Shown: in pieces, positions 50,990 to 61,408 of the stretch
How the letters are laid out: each line of letters starts with the position of its first letter
Numbering within the stretch: position 1 is the first letter of the stretch
From: Monomorium pharaonis
Taxonomy: Eukaryota; Arthropoda; Insecta; Hymenoptera; Formicidae
Reading direction: 5' to 3'
NCBI RefSeq assembly: GCF_013373865.1
Contig: NC_050475.1
Location: forward strand, 13,923,821 to 13,987,820
Length of the DNA stretch: 64,000 bases
Made by a program: the position numbers and the translations under genes
The notes under the pieces: model-generated
Told to the model about the DNA's origin: nothing
The model's input: the letters and a program-made list of their open reading frames with translations, nothing else
Databases searched by the model: none

Positions 50990-52990
50990 AACATCCTTCT
51001 GTATATGGAAAATCCAAACCCATGGCTGCCATCCTCAAAAAATTTGGAATTAAATGAGACCATTTGCAAGTGATTCGGACCACAAATGACGGTGTAGTTC
51101 GCGGTCATACAGATAAACGCATATCCGTTAGTAATCTATACTAATATATACATAAGGTGTTAATAAACCTTTGCATAACATTTATACCATCGTGTTGCCC
51201 ACGAAAATCGAAAACGAAAAGCTCTCCAAATTTTTTCGATTTCATGCGTACAGTTCTTATAATTATTGTCGGAAAATAGTGAAATATTGCCAATGTACGC
51301 ACGGCTATAACAGAAACACGATCGCGGTGGGAAACAAGACGATCGTCGTCGCTCGCCGCGAGGCGAGGAGAGCACAAATAAAATTCATTGCTATTCGCAA
51401 CGTTGTTCATAGCGATAAGCGATGGGGACTAAGGATGGTCGACGATAGCTCATAACTAAAATTTTTTACATAAATTTTTAAACTGTACTACATAAATTGC
51501 AAAGCTAAAAAAATTAAAAGTTAATTGAAAACATTAAGAGAATCATTTTTTACATACAGTTTTACATACAGTTCTAATAAGCTTGCAAAATTACGAAAGA
51601 GCATAAACTGTAGTGGATTTCCAACAAATTATTCGCTTTCATTGATTTCAAATTCAAATATATCAATAAAAATACTATGAAACGATTCTCTTAACGTTTT
51701 CAATCAACATTTAATTTTTTTAGCTTCGCAATTTATGTAGTACAGTTTAAAAATTTATGTAAAACATTTTAGTTATGAGCTATCGTCGACCATCCTTAGT
51801 CCCCATCGCTTATCGCTACGAACAACGTTGCAAATAGCAATGAATTTTGTTTGTGCTCTCCTCGCCTCGCGGCGAGCGACGACGATCGTCTTGTTTCCCA
51901 CCGCGCTCGTGTTTCCGTTATAGCCGTGCTGCATTGGCAATATTTCACTATTTTCCGACAATAATTCCGACAATAAAAACTGTACGCATGGAATTGAAAA
52001 AATTTAGAGAGCTTTTCGTCTTTGACTTTCGTGGGCAACACGATGGTATAAATATTATGCGAAGGTTTATTAACATCCTGTATAAAGAAAATTTTGGAAA
52101 AATCCTGTTTATGTAAAAAACAAACCTCTAATTTTAATCCGAAATTTAAAACAAAATGAGACCAATTGCATGAGGATCGGACATCAAATGATGAAAATTA
52201 TCGCGGACATACAGCCATACAAACAACTGAACTTATATACATAAATTTTTTAAAAACCCTGTATATGTAAATAACACCTCTTTACATTGATTATTTATTT
52301 ATTCATTTCCATAAGTTGTTTCGTAAATGTTTGGCGTAACTTTAAGAAAAGTAAGTCCTTAAATGAAACACTTTGTATAGGAAAAATCCAATCCCATGGC
52401 AGCCTTACTCGTTAAATTTGGAATAAAATGAGACCATTTGCAAGAGATTCGGGCTACGATGTTGTTCGCGGTTATACAGACAAACGCTTATCCGTTATTA
52501 ATCAATATATAGGTAATTTGAAAAACCCTGTATTTCAAAAAACCAAATCCATAGTAGCAATCCTCGTAAAATTTTGAATAAAATAAGATCTTTTGCATTA
52601 GAATCGGACCACAAATGACGGAGTAGTTCGCGGGCATACAGATTTCAATCATTCATAACGTATATTTTGGCCTATCATTTTTGAAACACTGTTTTTGAAA
52701 ATTTTTTTGAAAAATTGGAACCCATAGTAGCCATCTCCGGAAAAAATGCTAAATTTTGAGACCAGTTGCAAGAGAATCGGACCACAAATGACGGAGGAGT
52801 TCGCGACAATACAAACTTTAGTCCAAAAACCATATATTTTTGCCCATCATTTTTGAAATAACCTGTTTTTGAAAAATTTGAGCCCATGGTAGCAGTCTCC
52901 GGAAAATTTGCTATATTTTGACACCAGTGGCGTTAAGATCGGACCACAAATGACGAAGCAGTCCGAGGAGTTACGGACATACATACATCG
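50990..52990. repeat. ~160-bp tandem family, second cluster
   Basis: Units marked by GAGACCA.TTGCA, ATCGGACCACAAATGACG and GTTCGCGG..ATACAG at about 51055, 52165, 52429, 52580, 52758 and 52917. The last unit carries the diverged form GCAGTCCGAGGAGTTACGGA seen also at 39630. A palindrome (51150-52082) separates the first unit from the rest. Confidence 0.8.
51150..52082. mobile_element. ~930-bp foldback with ~400-bp arms
   Basis: The left arm (GGTGTTAATAAACCTTTGCAT.. CGTGTTGCCCACGAAAATCG.. to ~51560) is inverted from ~51690 to 52082. Each arm has a CpG-rich patch (GACGATCGTCGTCGCTCGCC) that yields mirror-image ORFs of 66-94 codons. The ORFs are duplicated because the arms are, and show no domain. 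Outer ends abut units of the ~160-bp family. Confidence 0.82.
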
Positions 52991-53606
52991 CGACTTATAT
53001 ATATAAATAATCCTGTGTAAAAAATGTAAAATACACGATCTGTTAAAAGTTTAAAAAATATATTAAAAAGAAATATATATTTATTTAAAAACTACCTGTT
53101 ATTTCTCCTTATTTCTTCTCTTTAAAGCTCTCTTTCTCTCTAAAGCTCTGTGTCTCCTTCTAATTACTTGCCAAACGTAATCTCTTGCTCTCTCTTTTTC
53201 AAACTATTAATCTATCTATCTACCTATCTCTTTCCGATAAAACTTCTTTCTTTCTGAAAGATATATAATATTTTTAAAAATAAAATTTTAAATTAAATTA
53301 TAAATTATAATACATTTTCTCAGGTTGTTTCTAATTTCAAACTTTCTCTATTGTCGGTACGCTTATAAACTATATATCAAATTATCTCTTCCCTATCCTA
53401 CTAAGGAAAGAATACAGAAAGATTATTATGCGAAATGTCAAATTCTTAGATACCTAATATTATACCTTATTATTACAGCACCTTCTGCTTTTTACACTCA
53501 AACTCTCTCTTTCACACTAATCTCTTTTTCTTTCTCGATCAAATTTCTTTCGTTTCTCAAATACGGGAACTGGCTCTCTTTCTCTTTCTCAATCAAATTT
53601 TGTTTC
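52991..53606. other. Pyrimidine- and AT-rich stretch
   Basis: CT-rich runs (53100-53260, 53510-53600) and no credible gene. Confidence 0.5.
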
Positions 53607-53610
53607 TTAA

Positions 53611-54169
53611 GGGGATGCTGGAGTCGTCTGTTTTACCGATTGAAAGTTATTATTTTTAATTAGGCCTATTTTTTTACTGATTTCATAGAATTAAAAATCC
53701 TTTTCTAGAATTAAAGTATAGACAATAACAAATAGTGCCTCCCTATAATTTCATGTAAAAAACAAAAAAAGTTAGTAAATTATACTTTTGTGCAGTCGTC
53801 TCGTATCTTTCATTTGCAACACATAAGTTTTAAAAACTTTGTAAGTACAAATAACTAGTACGCACTAATCTTATTATATGAAAGAATAATAAAATGCTTG
53901 CAGAAATAAGCTAGAAGCTTTAGTATAAGAAAAAAGCCTCAGAGAAAATTTCGTATATATGTGTGAGTAAGGAATCGGTACGAGGCGGTCCGAGGATAGA
54001 AACAGAGCACTAGTTTAATTCACAGATTAATATTAATACGTGTATTTTAATTCTGGAAAAGAATTTTTTAATCTATGAAAGAAATATATACGAAATCTCA
54101 TTAATAATGTGCACGAATGACTCTACATTATCGACCTCGATCAAGTTTGAGAGGCAGTCCAGCATCCCC
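53611..54169. mobile_element. MITE with TTAA duplication (piggyBac-type), GGGGATGCTGGA ends
   Basis: 559 bp with inverted ends GGGGATGCTGGAGTCG (left) and CCAGCATCCCC (right), flanked by TTAA at 53607-53610 and 54170-54173. TTAA duplication is the mark of piggyBac-type transposition. The terminal repeat is only ~12 bp and the interior has no ORF. A terminus of a relative lies at 5515-5552. Confidence 0.75.
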
Positions 54170-54449
54170 TTAAATAGTTCTTTTTCTTTTTCAAATAGGG
54201 GGAACTATCAAAAGTTTTTAAAAATTGTCAAATACGGCGAACTGTCAAAAGTTTGACAGCAGCAAACGACAGAATGAAGCAAATCACACAGCACAAACTT
54301 GACAACCAACAACCAATTAGCATCGCGGAAAAGCGGTGACAAAATAAATAACACTCCTTTTTTAAAAGTGGATATATGTATAATAATATATGTATTTTAT
54401 GTTGAAGATATTTGAAATCAATATATAATTAGTCGCTCATATATATCTT

Positions 54450-55103
54450 TTAGTATATTGCACATGATACCGATTCGTGTCCAATATCCGTTGCACTCAA
54501 GAGAAAGACATCATTAGCATCATCCACATGTGAAAATTAAGCATTAAAATTGATCAGCAGTAATGGTCGAGATCTTAAATTATTTACAACGCTCATTAAT
54601 TAAAGCAGCACAAGCTAAGAAATCTTGATTTGGTGATTTCGTAGTGTTCATGCAGTTAAATCTTTGATGAAGCAAAAATATTTTCTTTCCAAACATATGT
54701 GAAAGTTTAAAAACTGTAGTTTCGAAATCAAAATCTCTGTATTCTTTTAGAAGAATAAAATCTATGTATTACTTATGTGAATAAGTGCTTAATTTTCATA
54801 ATAAAAGTTTTATTTTTGCAGCGTCATCTAAATCTTTAGCATGTACCTGAAAAAGTCCTTTGTAACGGACAAATCATGCGTCAAAAGTAAGTCCATTCTC
54901 AGAATTATAAGTAAATTCCGTGATAGAGCTGGATCCGTTTTAACTTCTCTTTGCGGTGCGCCATTGGCGGATGTTACAAGAATTACAGAAATCTGATTCA
55001 TAAAATTGTTTTGTCATTTTTGCTCCTGTTGCTGTTGAATGAATAGCTGCTGTTGCTGTTGTTAATGAACAAGAGCCATTAACGCTTCTTTGAAAACATC
55101 CAT
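54450..55103 (-). pseudogene. Mag-like gypsy gag remnant
   Basis: From an ATG at 55103 the minus strand encodes MDVFKEALMALV, a stop, then a Gln-rich stretch, FTYNSENGLTFDAWFVRYKDF, DDAAKIKLLL and, in a shifted frame, DFDFETTVFKLSHMFGKKIF, FNCMNTTKSPNQDF and INERC. This order (Gln run, NxxNGLTFDxWFxRYxD, KLLL, LF, FxCxNxTK) is that of Gag from the Mag branch of gypsy elements. Several stops and frameshifts make it dead. Pol is absent: the element is cut at about 54450. Confidence 0.78.
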
Positions 55104-55149
55104 ATTGAAGATGTAATTAACAAATTAATTCCAGAATCCTGGTCGCCAC
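55104..55149 (-). other. Leader and primer-binding site of the Mag-like element
   Basis: Directly after the LTR on the minus strand stands GTGGCGACCAGGATTCTGG (55131-55149). TGGCGACC is a common primer-binding start in gypsy elements. Only ~46 bases separate LTR and gag. Confidence 0.6.
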
Positions 55150-55388
55150 TGTTGTATTTCTTCGATCACTGAATACAACTGATATACTTGGAGCGTTTGA
55201 ATAATAATCTCAATAAATAAAATTAATTATTTGAATTAATTAATATGTGTGCTGCAGAAGATCAAGTCAAAGAATGTATTGATTAAATCGATAAATCAAT
55301 GTTGCTAAGAAATAAAGAAACAAACAGGGGAAAGGTTTCGTTGCTAAATTAATGGTGATCAATGTTCAGATCATTGGCGACGGCAACA
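55150..55388 (-). repeat. 5' LTR of the Mag-like gypsy remnant
   Basis: On the minus strand it begins TGTTGCCGTCGCC and ends CGAAGAAATACAACA (TG...CA), 239 bp. Position next to the primer-binding site and gag supports it. Confidence 0.7.
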
Positions 55389-55449
55389 TTTACATATGTC
55401 AATAACTTACTTTATTTTATCTTCTTACTTTTTTTTTATTTCTTAACTA

Positions 55450-55489
55450 TTTCAAATTCTCTCTCTCTCTCTCTCTCTCCTTCTCTCTC

Positions 55490-55535
<46 letters not shown>

Positions 55536-55573
55536 TCTCTCTCCCTCTCTCTCTCTTTCTCCTTCTCTCTCAC
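55450..55573. repeat. (CT)n microsatellite, left part
   Basis: A long CTCTCT tract with a few interruptions. Ser/Leu- and Glu/Arg-repeat ORFs over it are artefacts. Confidence 0.95.
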
Positions 55574-56047
55574 TATTAGATATGGGAGATACACAGTTAA
55601 GTAGGCTCCAAAAAGCGCAAAATAGAGCTATGAGAGTCATATTGCAATGTGACAGACGTACCAAAGTTAAATGTATGCACCAAGCGTTGCAATTTATGAC
55701 CATAAGACAAAGGCTGTATTACAACACGTGCATATTTATTTTTAAAATTTTAAATAATATGATGCCGGAGCAATTTAGTAATAGACTTAGAATAGTAGAG
55801 GGAGAACGCGAAACTAGGCAGACAGGGGATATTGTTATTGAATTTCGAAAAACAAGAAGCGCGCAAAAAAGTTTATTTTATGAGGGTGTGTTAATGTATA
55901 ACGCATTACCACCCGAAGTTAAACATTGTAATCGTTTAGAAATATTTAAACGAATGCTAAAAGAGTTTGTTTTTAATGATGTAGCATAAAATTGTATATA
56001 TATGTATTGAAAATAGCTGAGAAAGCTAATAAAAGATCAATCAATCA
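55574..56047 (+). mobile_element. 5'-truncated LINE 3' end inside a (CT)n tract
   Basis: Begins at about LLDMGDTQLSRLQKAQNRAM and holds the intact C-terminal part of a Jockey/CR1-range ORF2: RRTKVKCMHQALQFMTIRQR, YYNTCIFIFKILNNMMPEQF, RTRSAQKSLFYEGVLMYNAL, PPEVKHCNRLEIFKRMLKEF, stop at 55987-55989. The 3' UTR ends in the short tandem ATCAATCAATCAAAT, as in LINEs whose 3' ends carry microsatellite-like repeats, and CT repeats resume immediately. Confidence 0.85.
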
Positions 56048-56049
56048 AA

Positions 56050-56070
56050 TCTCTCTCTCTCTCTCTCTCT

Positions 56071-56128
<58 letters not shown>

Positions 56129-56140
56129 ATCTCTATCTCA
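56050..56140. repeat. (CT)n microsatellite, right part
   Basis: CTCTCT tract ending in TATCTCTATCTC. Together with the left part it suggests the LINE inserted into one pre-existing tract. Confidence 0.95.
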
Positions 56141-56450
56141 TACTTACTCTAATTATTAATCTACTTAACTGTATCCTTTCAAACTTCTCTCATTTTAGAA
56201 AATTTTATGTATTAATAAAAAAATTAATTATATATCATTTTGAGGTATATATTATTATATTTGAAATTAAACTATTAAATAAATTATAAATTATAATGTA
56301 TTATATATATATTATTTATATTACCTAATACTTTTCAAACAAATTACAAGTTACGCTCTCAAACTTTCTTTCTTAATCTCTCTCAAAATCTATTTCACTC
56401 TAATCTCTTTTCTTTTCTTCTCGCTTACGATTGAACTCACATTCTATGGG
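56141..56450. other. AT-rich spacer
   Basis: No feature recognised beyond A/T runs and a copy fragment of the ATTACAAGTTACGCTCTC family. Confidence 0.4.
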
Positions 56451-56451
56451 T

Positions 56452-56575
56452 CGAAGCACAAAACATGGCGTAATGATTAAGACAGTTGTAGTCATAAACA
56501 TAGACAAAGCTTGTGCGTTGTCTACTCTACGACTACGACTGTCTTAATCGTTACGCCATGTTTTGTGCTTCGGCC
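56452..56575. mobile_element. Hairpin MITE ~125 bp
   Basis: Near-perfect arms GGTCGAAGCACAAAACATGG.. (left) and ..CCATGTTTTGTGCTTCGGCC (right), ~45 bp each, enclosing ~35 bp. TAT or TWA-like trinucleotides flank it; the duplication is ambiguous. Confidence 0.78.
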
Positions 56576-56579
56576 TTAT

Positions 56580-57655
56580 CTTTGACCATTCCGTCGCTAT
56601 TTCTTCGTCAAAAATCTTGTCTCGCGTAAACTTGTATTCTATCTCTCTTTTTCTATCTCTTAATCTATCTACCTACTTAGCTCTTTCCTTTTTAAATTTT
56701 TTCTTTCTAAAGATTTTAAAATTGAAAAAAATATGAATATATGATATATTTTATGTATAATTATAAAGAAAAAATTTTAATTAAATTGTTAATTATATTA
56801 TATTTTCATGTTGTTTAATAACACTGTCACACACAATACCTTTTTATTTAATCCCCATCTCAAAACTGTCACGCTCTGCTTCCTCAAACAAATTTTCTTC
56901 GTTTCCAGTACTTCTTTCTCACTAATTTCTTTCTCTTTTTTGTTTCTCAAATATTTCCTTCACTTCAAAATCAGAATTGTTAAATTGTTAAATTGTTGAA
57001 GAATGTAGATCGAATATTGCCGTGTAGTCAGCAGAAAATTTCTAAGACTTATAAATTTCATGTATGAACATTCATAGAGGATTCTGATACTTATCTACAT
57101 TTGGGAAAATTCTGCTACATTCATACTAAACTCTTTTAATAAAATATGTTCATCATACAAAATAAAATGAGTGAATCATGTTAAGTTTCTCCGCTCAAGA
57201 AATTGCGGTTGCCCAGCTCTCACCATTTCAGTTTTTTACCTTTTCTCATTTTTAGTTTTTTGTTTATTTTTATATTTTTTATATTTCTTCAGTTTTTGAA
57301 TGCATATCATATAGAATACAGAAAGTACGAAAAAAATAACAAAAAAATTGAATTTGTAAAATACAACTTTAACTCATCTGCGCCCGTATAAGTAAGATAA
57401 ATTTAAAAATTGATGAAATTTGAGTAATTTTGACTACTTCATTTATGATAGTAAATTCGCCGTTCACAACTCGACAATTCAGATTCGTAATCAGCGACGC
57501 AAAAAAGCTCCTCCATATAGTGATTTTCAGTAAATTTGATTAACTTGAGATATTTTCGACCGCCATATTGGATGCGCCATCTTGAATTTGATGTCTTATA
57601 ACAGAATCGCAATCAGCCACTTCAAAAAATGGTAAGAGGCCAAAATCCATAAAAC
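56580..57655. other. AT- and CT-rich stretch
   Basis: No gene seen. The text GACCGCCATATTGGATGCGCC (57560) recurs in diverged form at 57985 and 62105, a dispersed repeat. Confidence 0.4.
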
Positions 57656-57660
57656 AAGAG

Positions 57661-57880
57661 AGGATAATGTTGGCAACGCTTCAAAATTTCTAAAATTCAT
57701 AAATTTATTTTTCTGAGCGTACAGCACTGTTGAGAGTTAAAATTGCACAGAGTGCATGCACAGAAATATCTCTACATACACTCTTAACGCTCAACAGTGT
57801 TCCACTTTCAGAAAAATTTTATGGCTCCTAGAGATTTTAAAGCGTTGTCAATATTATTCTCTCTAATTTTATAAATTTGG
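57661..57880. mobile_element. Inverted-repeat MITE ~220 bp
   Basis: AGAGGATAATGTTGGCAACG and its inverse CGTTGTCAATATTATTCTCT are the ends; internal GCACTGTTGAGAGTTAA and TTAACGCTCAACAGTGTTC pair as well. Confidence 0.7.
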
Positions 57881-58740
57881 CCTCTTACCTCCAAAAACCT
57901 CCAAAAACCAATTTGGAGGATAAAACGATGGAAAAAACTATTAATATACGGAGAAATCAAAGATTTTATGAATTTTAATTCTTCTAACCGTCATATTGGA
58001 TGCCACTATCTTGAATTATTCACACGTACATTTCAAAGTTCATAATCCATGGACGTAAGATTTTGACTTCTCAGAAATATTTCCATCCATTTTCTATGTG
58101 TAAATATTGATTTAAAAAAGCAATTCAGTAAAAAAATCAGCTTTTTTTACAAATAAATTAACATAAGTTGTCCAAATTGCATTTTAAATAAATTCTGACA
58201 ATAGATATTAAAAGTTCAGAAAATTTTAAATAAGAAATAGGTGGTTTGAAATTTTTTGAGGATTAGATTCATAGTATAAAATACCACTAAAAAAATCACA
58301 GAAAATCGTCTGCTTGGGATTTAATGGGTTGAGACATATTCTAGTGTCCGTGTCAAACTCGTAAGCCATCTATCGCGCGGAAAGCAACAGTACAAATCTC
58401 GGCCGACGACGACGATAATAATAATGGCGACGTTTCTTAAAATATTTTACTCTTGATGCGAAACTTTAAATCGCGATATTTTCGCTCGTAAGTCACGTAG
58501 CGGAAAAATAAAAACACTTTTATTATACAAATCGGATCCAAGCTATTCCTAAAGCTATTTAAAAATGAATCGATTCAGCCGTTATTAAGATCTGATAATC
58601 TACGAAATCTCGCAAACGGCATAAAAGAGGCAAGGGTGGTGCCTCGCTGTGCGTACACATGGCGCAAGGCGCTACCATGCATTGCTTTTTGATGTATAAT
58701 ATATATAGTTACATAAAATGATTTTTTAAAAATTGACACC
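57881..58740. other. Non-coding stretch with a small CpG-rich patch
   Basis: 58340-58660 is less AT-rich and contains ATGGCGACGTTTC and a few CpGs, but no ORF or splice signal supports a gene. Confidence 0.35.
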
Positions 58741-58815
58741 ACCGACAAGTCGAACCCAACTCGCTGAAGTTCCTGTTGTTACTAGTCGTGCGCGATTTCA
58801 CTGCGCTATACAGAA
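58741..58815 (-). ncRNA. tRNA-like SINE head, minus strand
   Basis: On the minus strand: GTATAGCGCAGTGAAATCGC (A-box part), ACGACTAGTAACAAC, then TTGGGTTCGACTTGTCGG (B box GGTTCGACT). Same family as 50084-50159. The acceptor stem is poorly paired. Confidence 0.5.
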
Positions 58816-59136
58816 CTGCGTGATAACTTTTGGGCTTTTCTTTATGTCTTAGAAACTACATTATCAATTGTTATAAAAAAAACTTTTTCGAAGGCGCATC
58901 GGACAAAAAACTTGAACACAGAACAACTTTATTTTTCAATATAGATTCACCATGTAAAGCTCATTAAAATGGAAGAAAAGTTAACTGCGATCTCCCCTTA
59001 TAAGTCAGTGTTTCATTCATGCAACTTTAACACAACTAAATTAATTTTCAGAACAGATATTTGTTGACTTGCCAACAATCCAAAACGACAATAATTTTTA
59101 ATAGTGACTAGTCTGGCAATTGTTTATTGGTAAATT
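58816..59136. other. AT-rich spacer
   Basis: No feature recognised. TTAGAAACTACATTATCAATTG and GCGCATCGGACAAAAAACTTG resemble text at 49930-50010 on the same strand, probably flanks of the SINE-like family. Confidence 0.35.
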
Positions 59137-59388
59137 ACAAAATTACGACGTTTTGGCCAGTCGTTTTCTGGCCCTTATCAAGTATATCTAAAATTATATA
59201 TTGCAGAACGTATAACTAACAGATAGAATCAGACAACACCAATCAAATTTTTACAATCATTAAATTTTTTTACAATTTGATAAAAAATACAATCACAAAA
59301 TATACATACTTGTTTAAATTACGTCAATAAATTAATGTCTCTCCATTATAAGTTTTCGTTGAAGAACTGTTGAGTGTTATTTCAGACT
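59137..59388 (-). repeat. PLE left terminal long repeat (inverted)
   Basis: The reverse complement reads ...GTATATC.. style text matching 61138-61388: AACACTCAACAGTTCTTC, TTATTGACGTAATTTAAAC, TATACTTGATAAGGGCCAG, AAAACGACTGGCC. The last parts form a GGCCAG/CTGGCC hairpin. In PLEs such repeats may carry hammerhead-ribozyme motifs (see findings). Confidence 0.8.
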
Positions 59389-61016
59389 TATAAGCATTTG
59401 CATTGCACCAATGGTAACTTACCAACATATTATGGACTGCCTAATAGCGTTTTCAACCGGTGCTGGGTTAACCCGTTTCAGTTTCTTTTTTTCTAGAACT
59501 GGCCAATCACAGTTATTCCCTTCTTCAGAAGAATGGCTGTGATTGGTCTTATGATGTCATTAATCGTTTCCCGGAGCGATTAACCCAGGCCGGTCGAAAA
59601 CGCCATAAGATTCACAAATCGGGTTTTCCCCTACGAGTTATTGTCTTGTCAGTAAGCAGCCCCATGTATAACATAGCAAGATTCCTACAAGACATTCTAA
59701 GGGACAGTTTAGAAACACTAAATTTGCATGTTAGAGACAGTTGGTCATTCGTGGAATTAATAAAGAACATAAAGATAGAACCACATGAACGACTGGTGTC
59801 TTTGGATGTCAATGCTCTTTTCACCAACATCCCTAAAGAGTTAGTCTTTTTGAGCATAGAAAAAAAATGGAACAATATATTCTGAAGTACTAATTTAAGC
59901 TTACCACAATTCTTACACGCGATTGACGTCATCTTAAGTTCTACTAGCTTCTCATTCAACGGTAATTTTTATGAACAGATCTTCGGCAGTCCAATGGATT
60001 CCCCTCTCTCCCCTATTTTAGCAGACATAGTTATGGACAATCTCGAAACCGATTGCATAAGAAAACTAAACTTTAAACCGAAAGCTTACTACCGTTATGT
60101 AGATGACATCTTCACGATAATTCCATAAACAGAACTAGAACATATAGTTGATGTTTTCAATAATTACCACCCGAGGTTAAAATTTACCTACAAAATAGAA
60201 AACAATAACTCTTTGAATTTCTTGAATGTTTTTGTAATTAGAAATGGTCGAAGGTTAGTGAGTAACTGGTATAAGAAACTCACGTTTTTAGGCCGGTATA
60301 ACAATTATTTTTCTTCTCATTCTAAGGGCTACAAAATTAACACGATTACAAACCTCGTAGATCAAGCTATTTTATTGTCTGATGAACGATTTCATAGACC
60401 TAACTTGGAAACTGTTAAAAAACTCTTGTTGAACAATTGTTATCCAACCTCATTCATCAATATGTTAAGAGACGACTGAATGTATTAATGAAATGTAAAA
60501 ATACAAACACCAATAATGATACTCCATAAAAAATCAGACAGTACGGGGGGAATCATAATACCTTATGTAAGACATGCTAGCAAGGATTTGAGACGTATAC
60601 TTGATAAATATGTAGACGTATGCTACACGATACCAAAAAAGCTTGAGAATGTAATAAAAAACGGGAAAAACAGAATAGATGATTCTTTGGCGATTGAACT
60701 TGTCTATAAAATTAATTATAAGGATTACGACTCAACTTACATAGAATATACAAAGCGACATATAAAAACGAGAATCAAAGAACATCAACGTAATATAAAA
60801 AGTTCGTCGGCGCATCATAACGTTGTCACCGACTATCGCGTATCTCTGCATCACAATTTTGATTGATCTAAATCTATTATTTTACATAAGGAGAAACAGA
60901 GAAAAAAGAGAGATCGTGGAGATGGTTTTTATTTACAAATTTAAAAATAACATTAATTTACAAAAAGACACAGACAATCTTAATGCTATATATGACAGAA
61001 TTATAAACATAGTTTA
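59389..61016 (+). pseudogene. PLE reverse transcriptase and GIY-YIG endonuclease
   Basis: The frame enters at NLPTYYGLP (59420), is cut by the MITE, and resumes with IHKSGFPLRVIV. It then shows SPMYNIARFLQDIL, HERLVSLDVNALFTNIP (RT motif with catalytic Asp), a stop at ~59883, GSPMDSPLSPILADIVMDNL, YYRYVDDIFTIIP (YVDD active site), a stop at ~60126, and NSLNFLNVFVIRNGR. After stops near 60477 comes KSDSTGGIIIPYVRHASKDL and the nuclease region YIEYTKRHIKTRIKEHQRNI (R and E of the GIY-YIG fold in place). An A-run indel shifts the last part (MVFIYKFKNN..). Almost all breaks are point stops in one frame, so the copy is moderately young. Confidence 0.87.
59455..59605. mobile_element. MITE inserted in the PLE RT, TAA duplication
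   Basis: 151 bp with ends TAGCGTTTTCAACCGG (left) and, inward from the right, TGGCGTTTTCGACCGG. Inner arms CCAATCACAGTTATTC / AATGGCTGTGATTGG also pair. TAA flanks lie at 59452-59454 and 59606-59608. It splits the LPKIHK-type RT motif between the Pro and His codons; without the element and one TAA the frame is continuous. PIF/Harbinger type by its TWA duplication. Confidence 0.85.
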
Positions 61017-61137
61017 AGTATTATTTTTCGACTAGTCATATTCTTAACTGACTTATTTAATGTTATCAAACTTGACTTTCAACGATCTTCTCATTTCACT
61101 GACAAGCATTGTGTAGTGCAGACGTGCTATTTAACAC

Positions 61138-61388
61138 GTCTGAAATAACACTCAACAGTTCTTCATCGAAAATTCATAATGGAGAGTCATTAATTTATTG
61201 ACGTAATTTAAACAAGTATGTATATTCTGTGATTGGATTTTTTATCAAATTGTAAAAAAATTTAATGATTGTAAAAAATTAATCGGTGTTGCTGATTCTG
61301 TCTGTCACTTATACGCGTTCTGTAATATAATTTTAGATATACTTGATAAAGGCCAGAAAACGACTAACCGAAATGTCGTAAATTAATT
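61138..61388 (+). repeat. PLE right terminal long repeat
   Basis: Inverse of 59137-59388. Preceded by a neat hairpin CAGACGTGCTATTTAACACGTCTG (61119-61142, arms CAGACGTG/CACGTCTG) not present in full at the left. Contains TACTTGATAAAGGCCAG, CTAACC and GAAATGTCG. Confidence 0.8.
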
Positions 61389-61408
61389 TTATATAACTTT
61401 TGTTTTAA

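Larger units (their letters stand above)
59137..61390 (+). mobile_element. Penelope-like element (PLE), defective
   Basis: The left long repeat (59137-59388) and right long repeat (61138-61388) are inverted copies, ~250 bp. Between them lies a 5'-truncated RT plus GIY-YIG-type endonuclease ORF on the + strand, with stops. Combination of this RT, this nuclease and flanking long repeats defines Penelope-like elements. The ORF begins mid-RT directly after the left repeat, so the 5' half of the gene is missing. A 151-bp MITE is inserted within the RT. Confidence 0.88.

Noticed and set aside
51171..52116. Four ORFs of 66-94 codons in the foldback
   Set aside because: Mirror copies generated by the inverted arms; no domain, and each has an equally long antisense partner.
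55362..55703. Ser/Leu-rich and Glu/Arg-rich ORFs
   Set aside because: Translation of the (CT)n tract.
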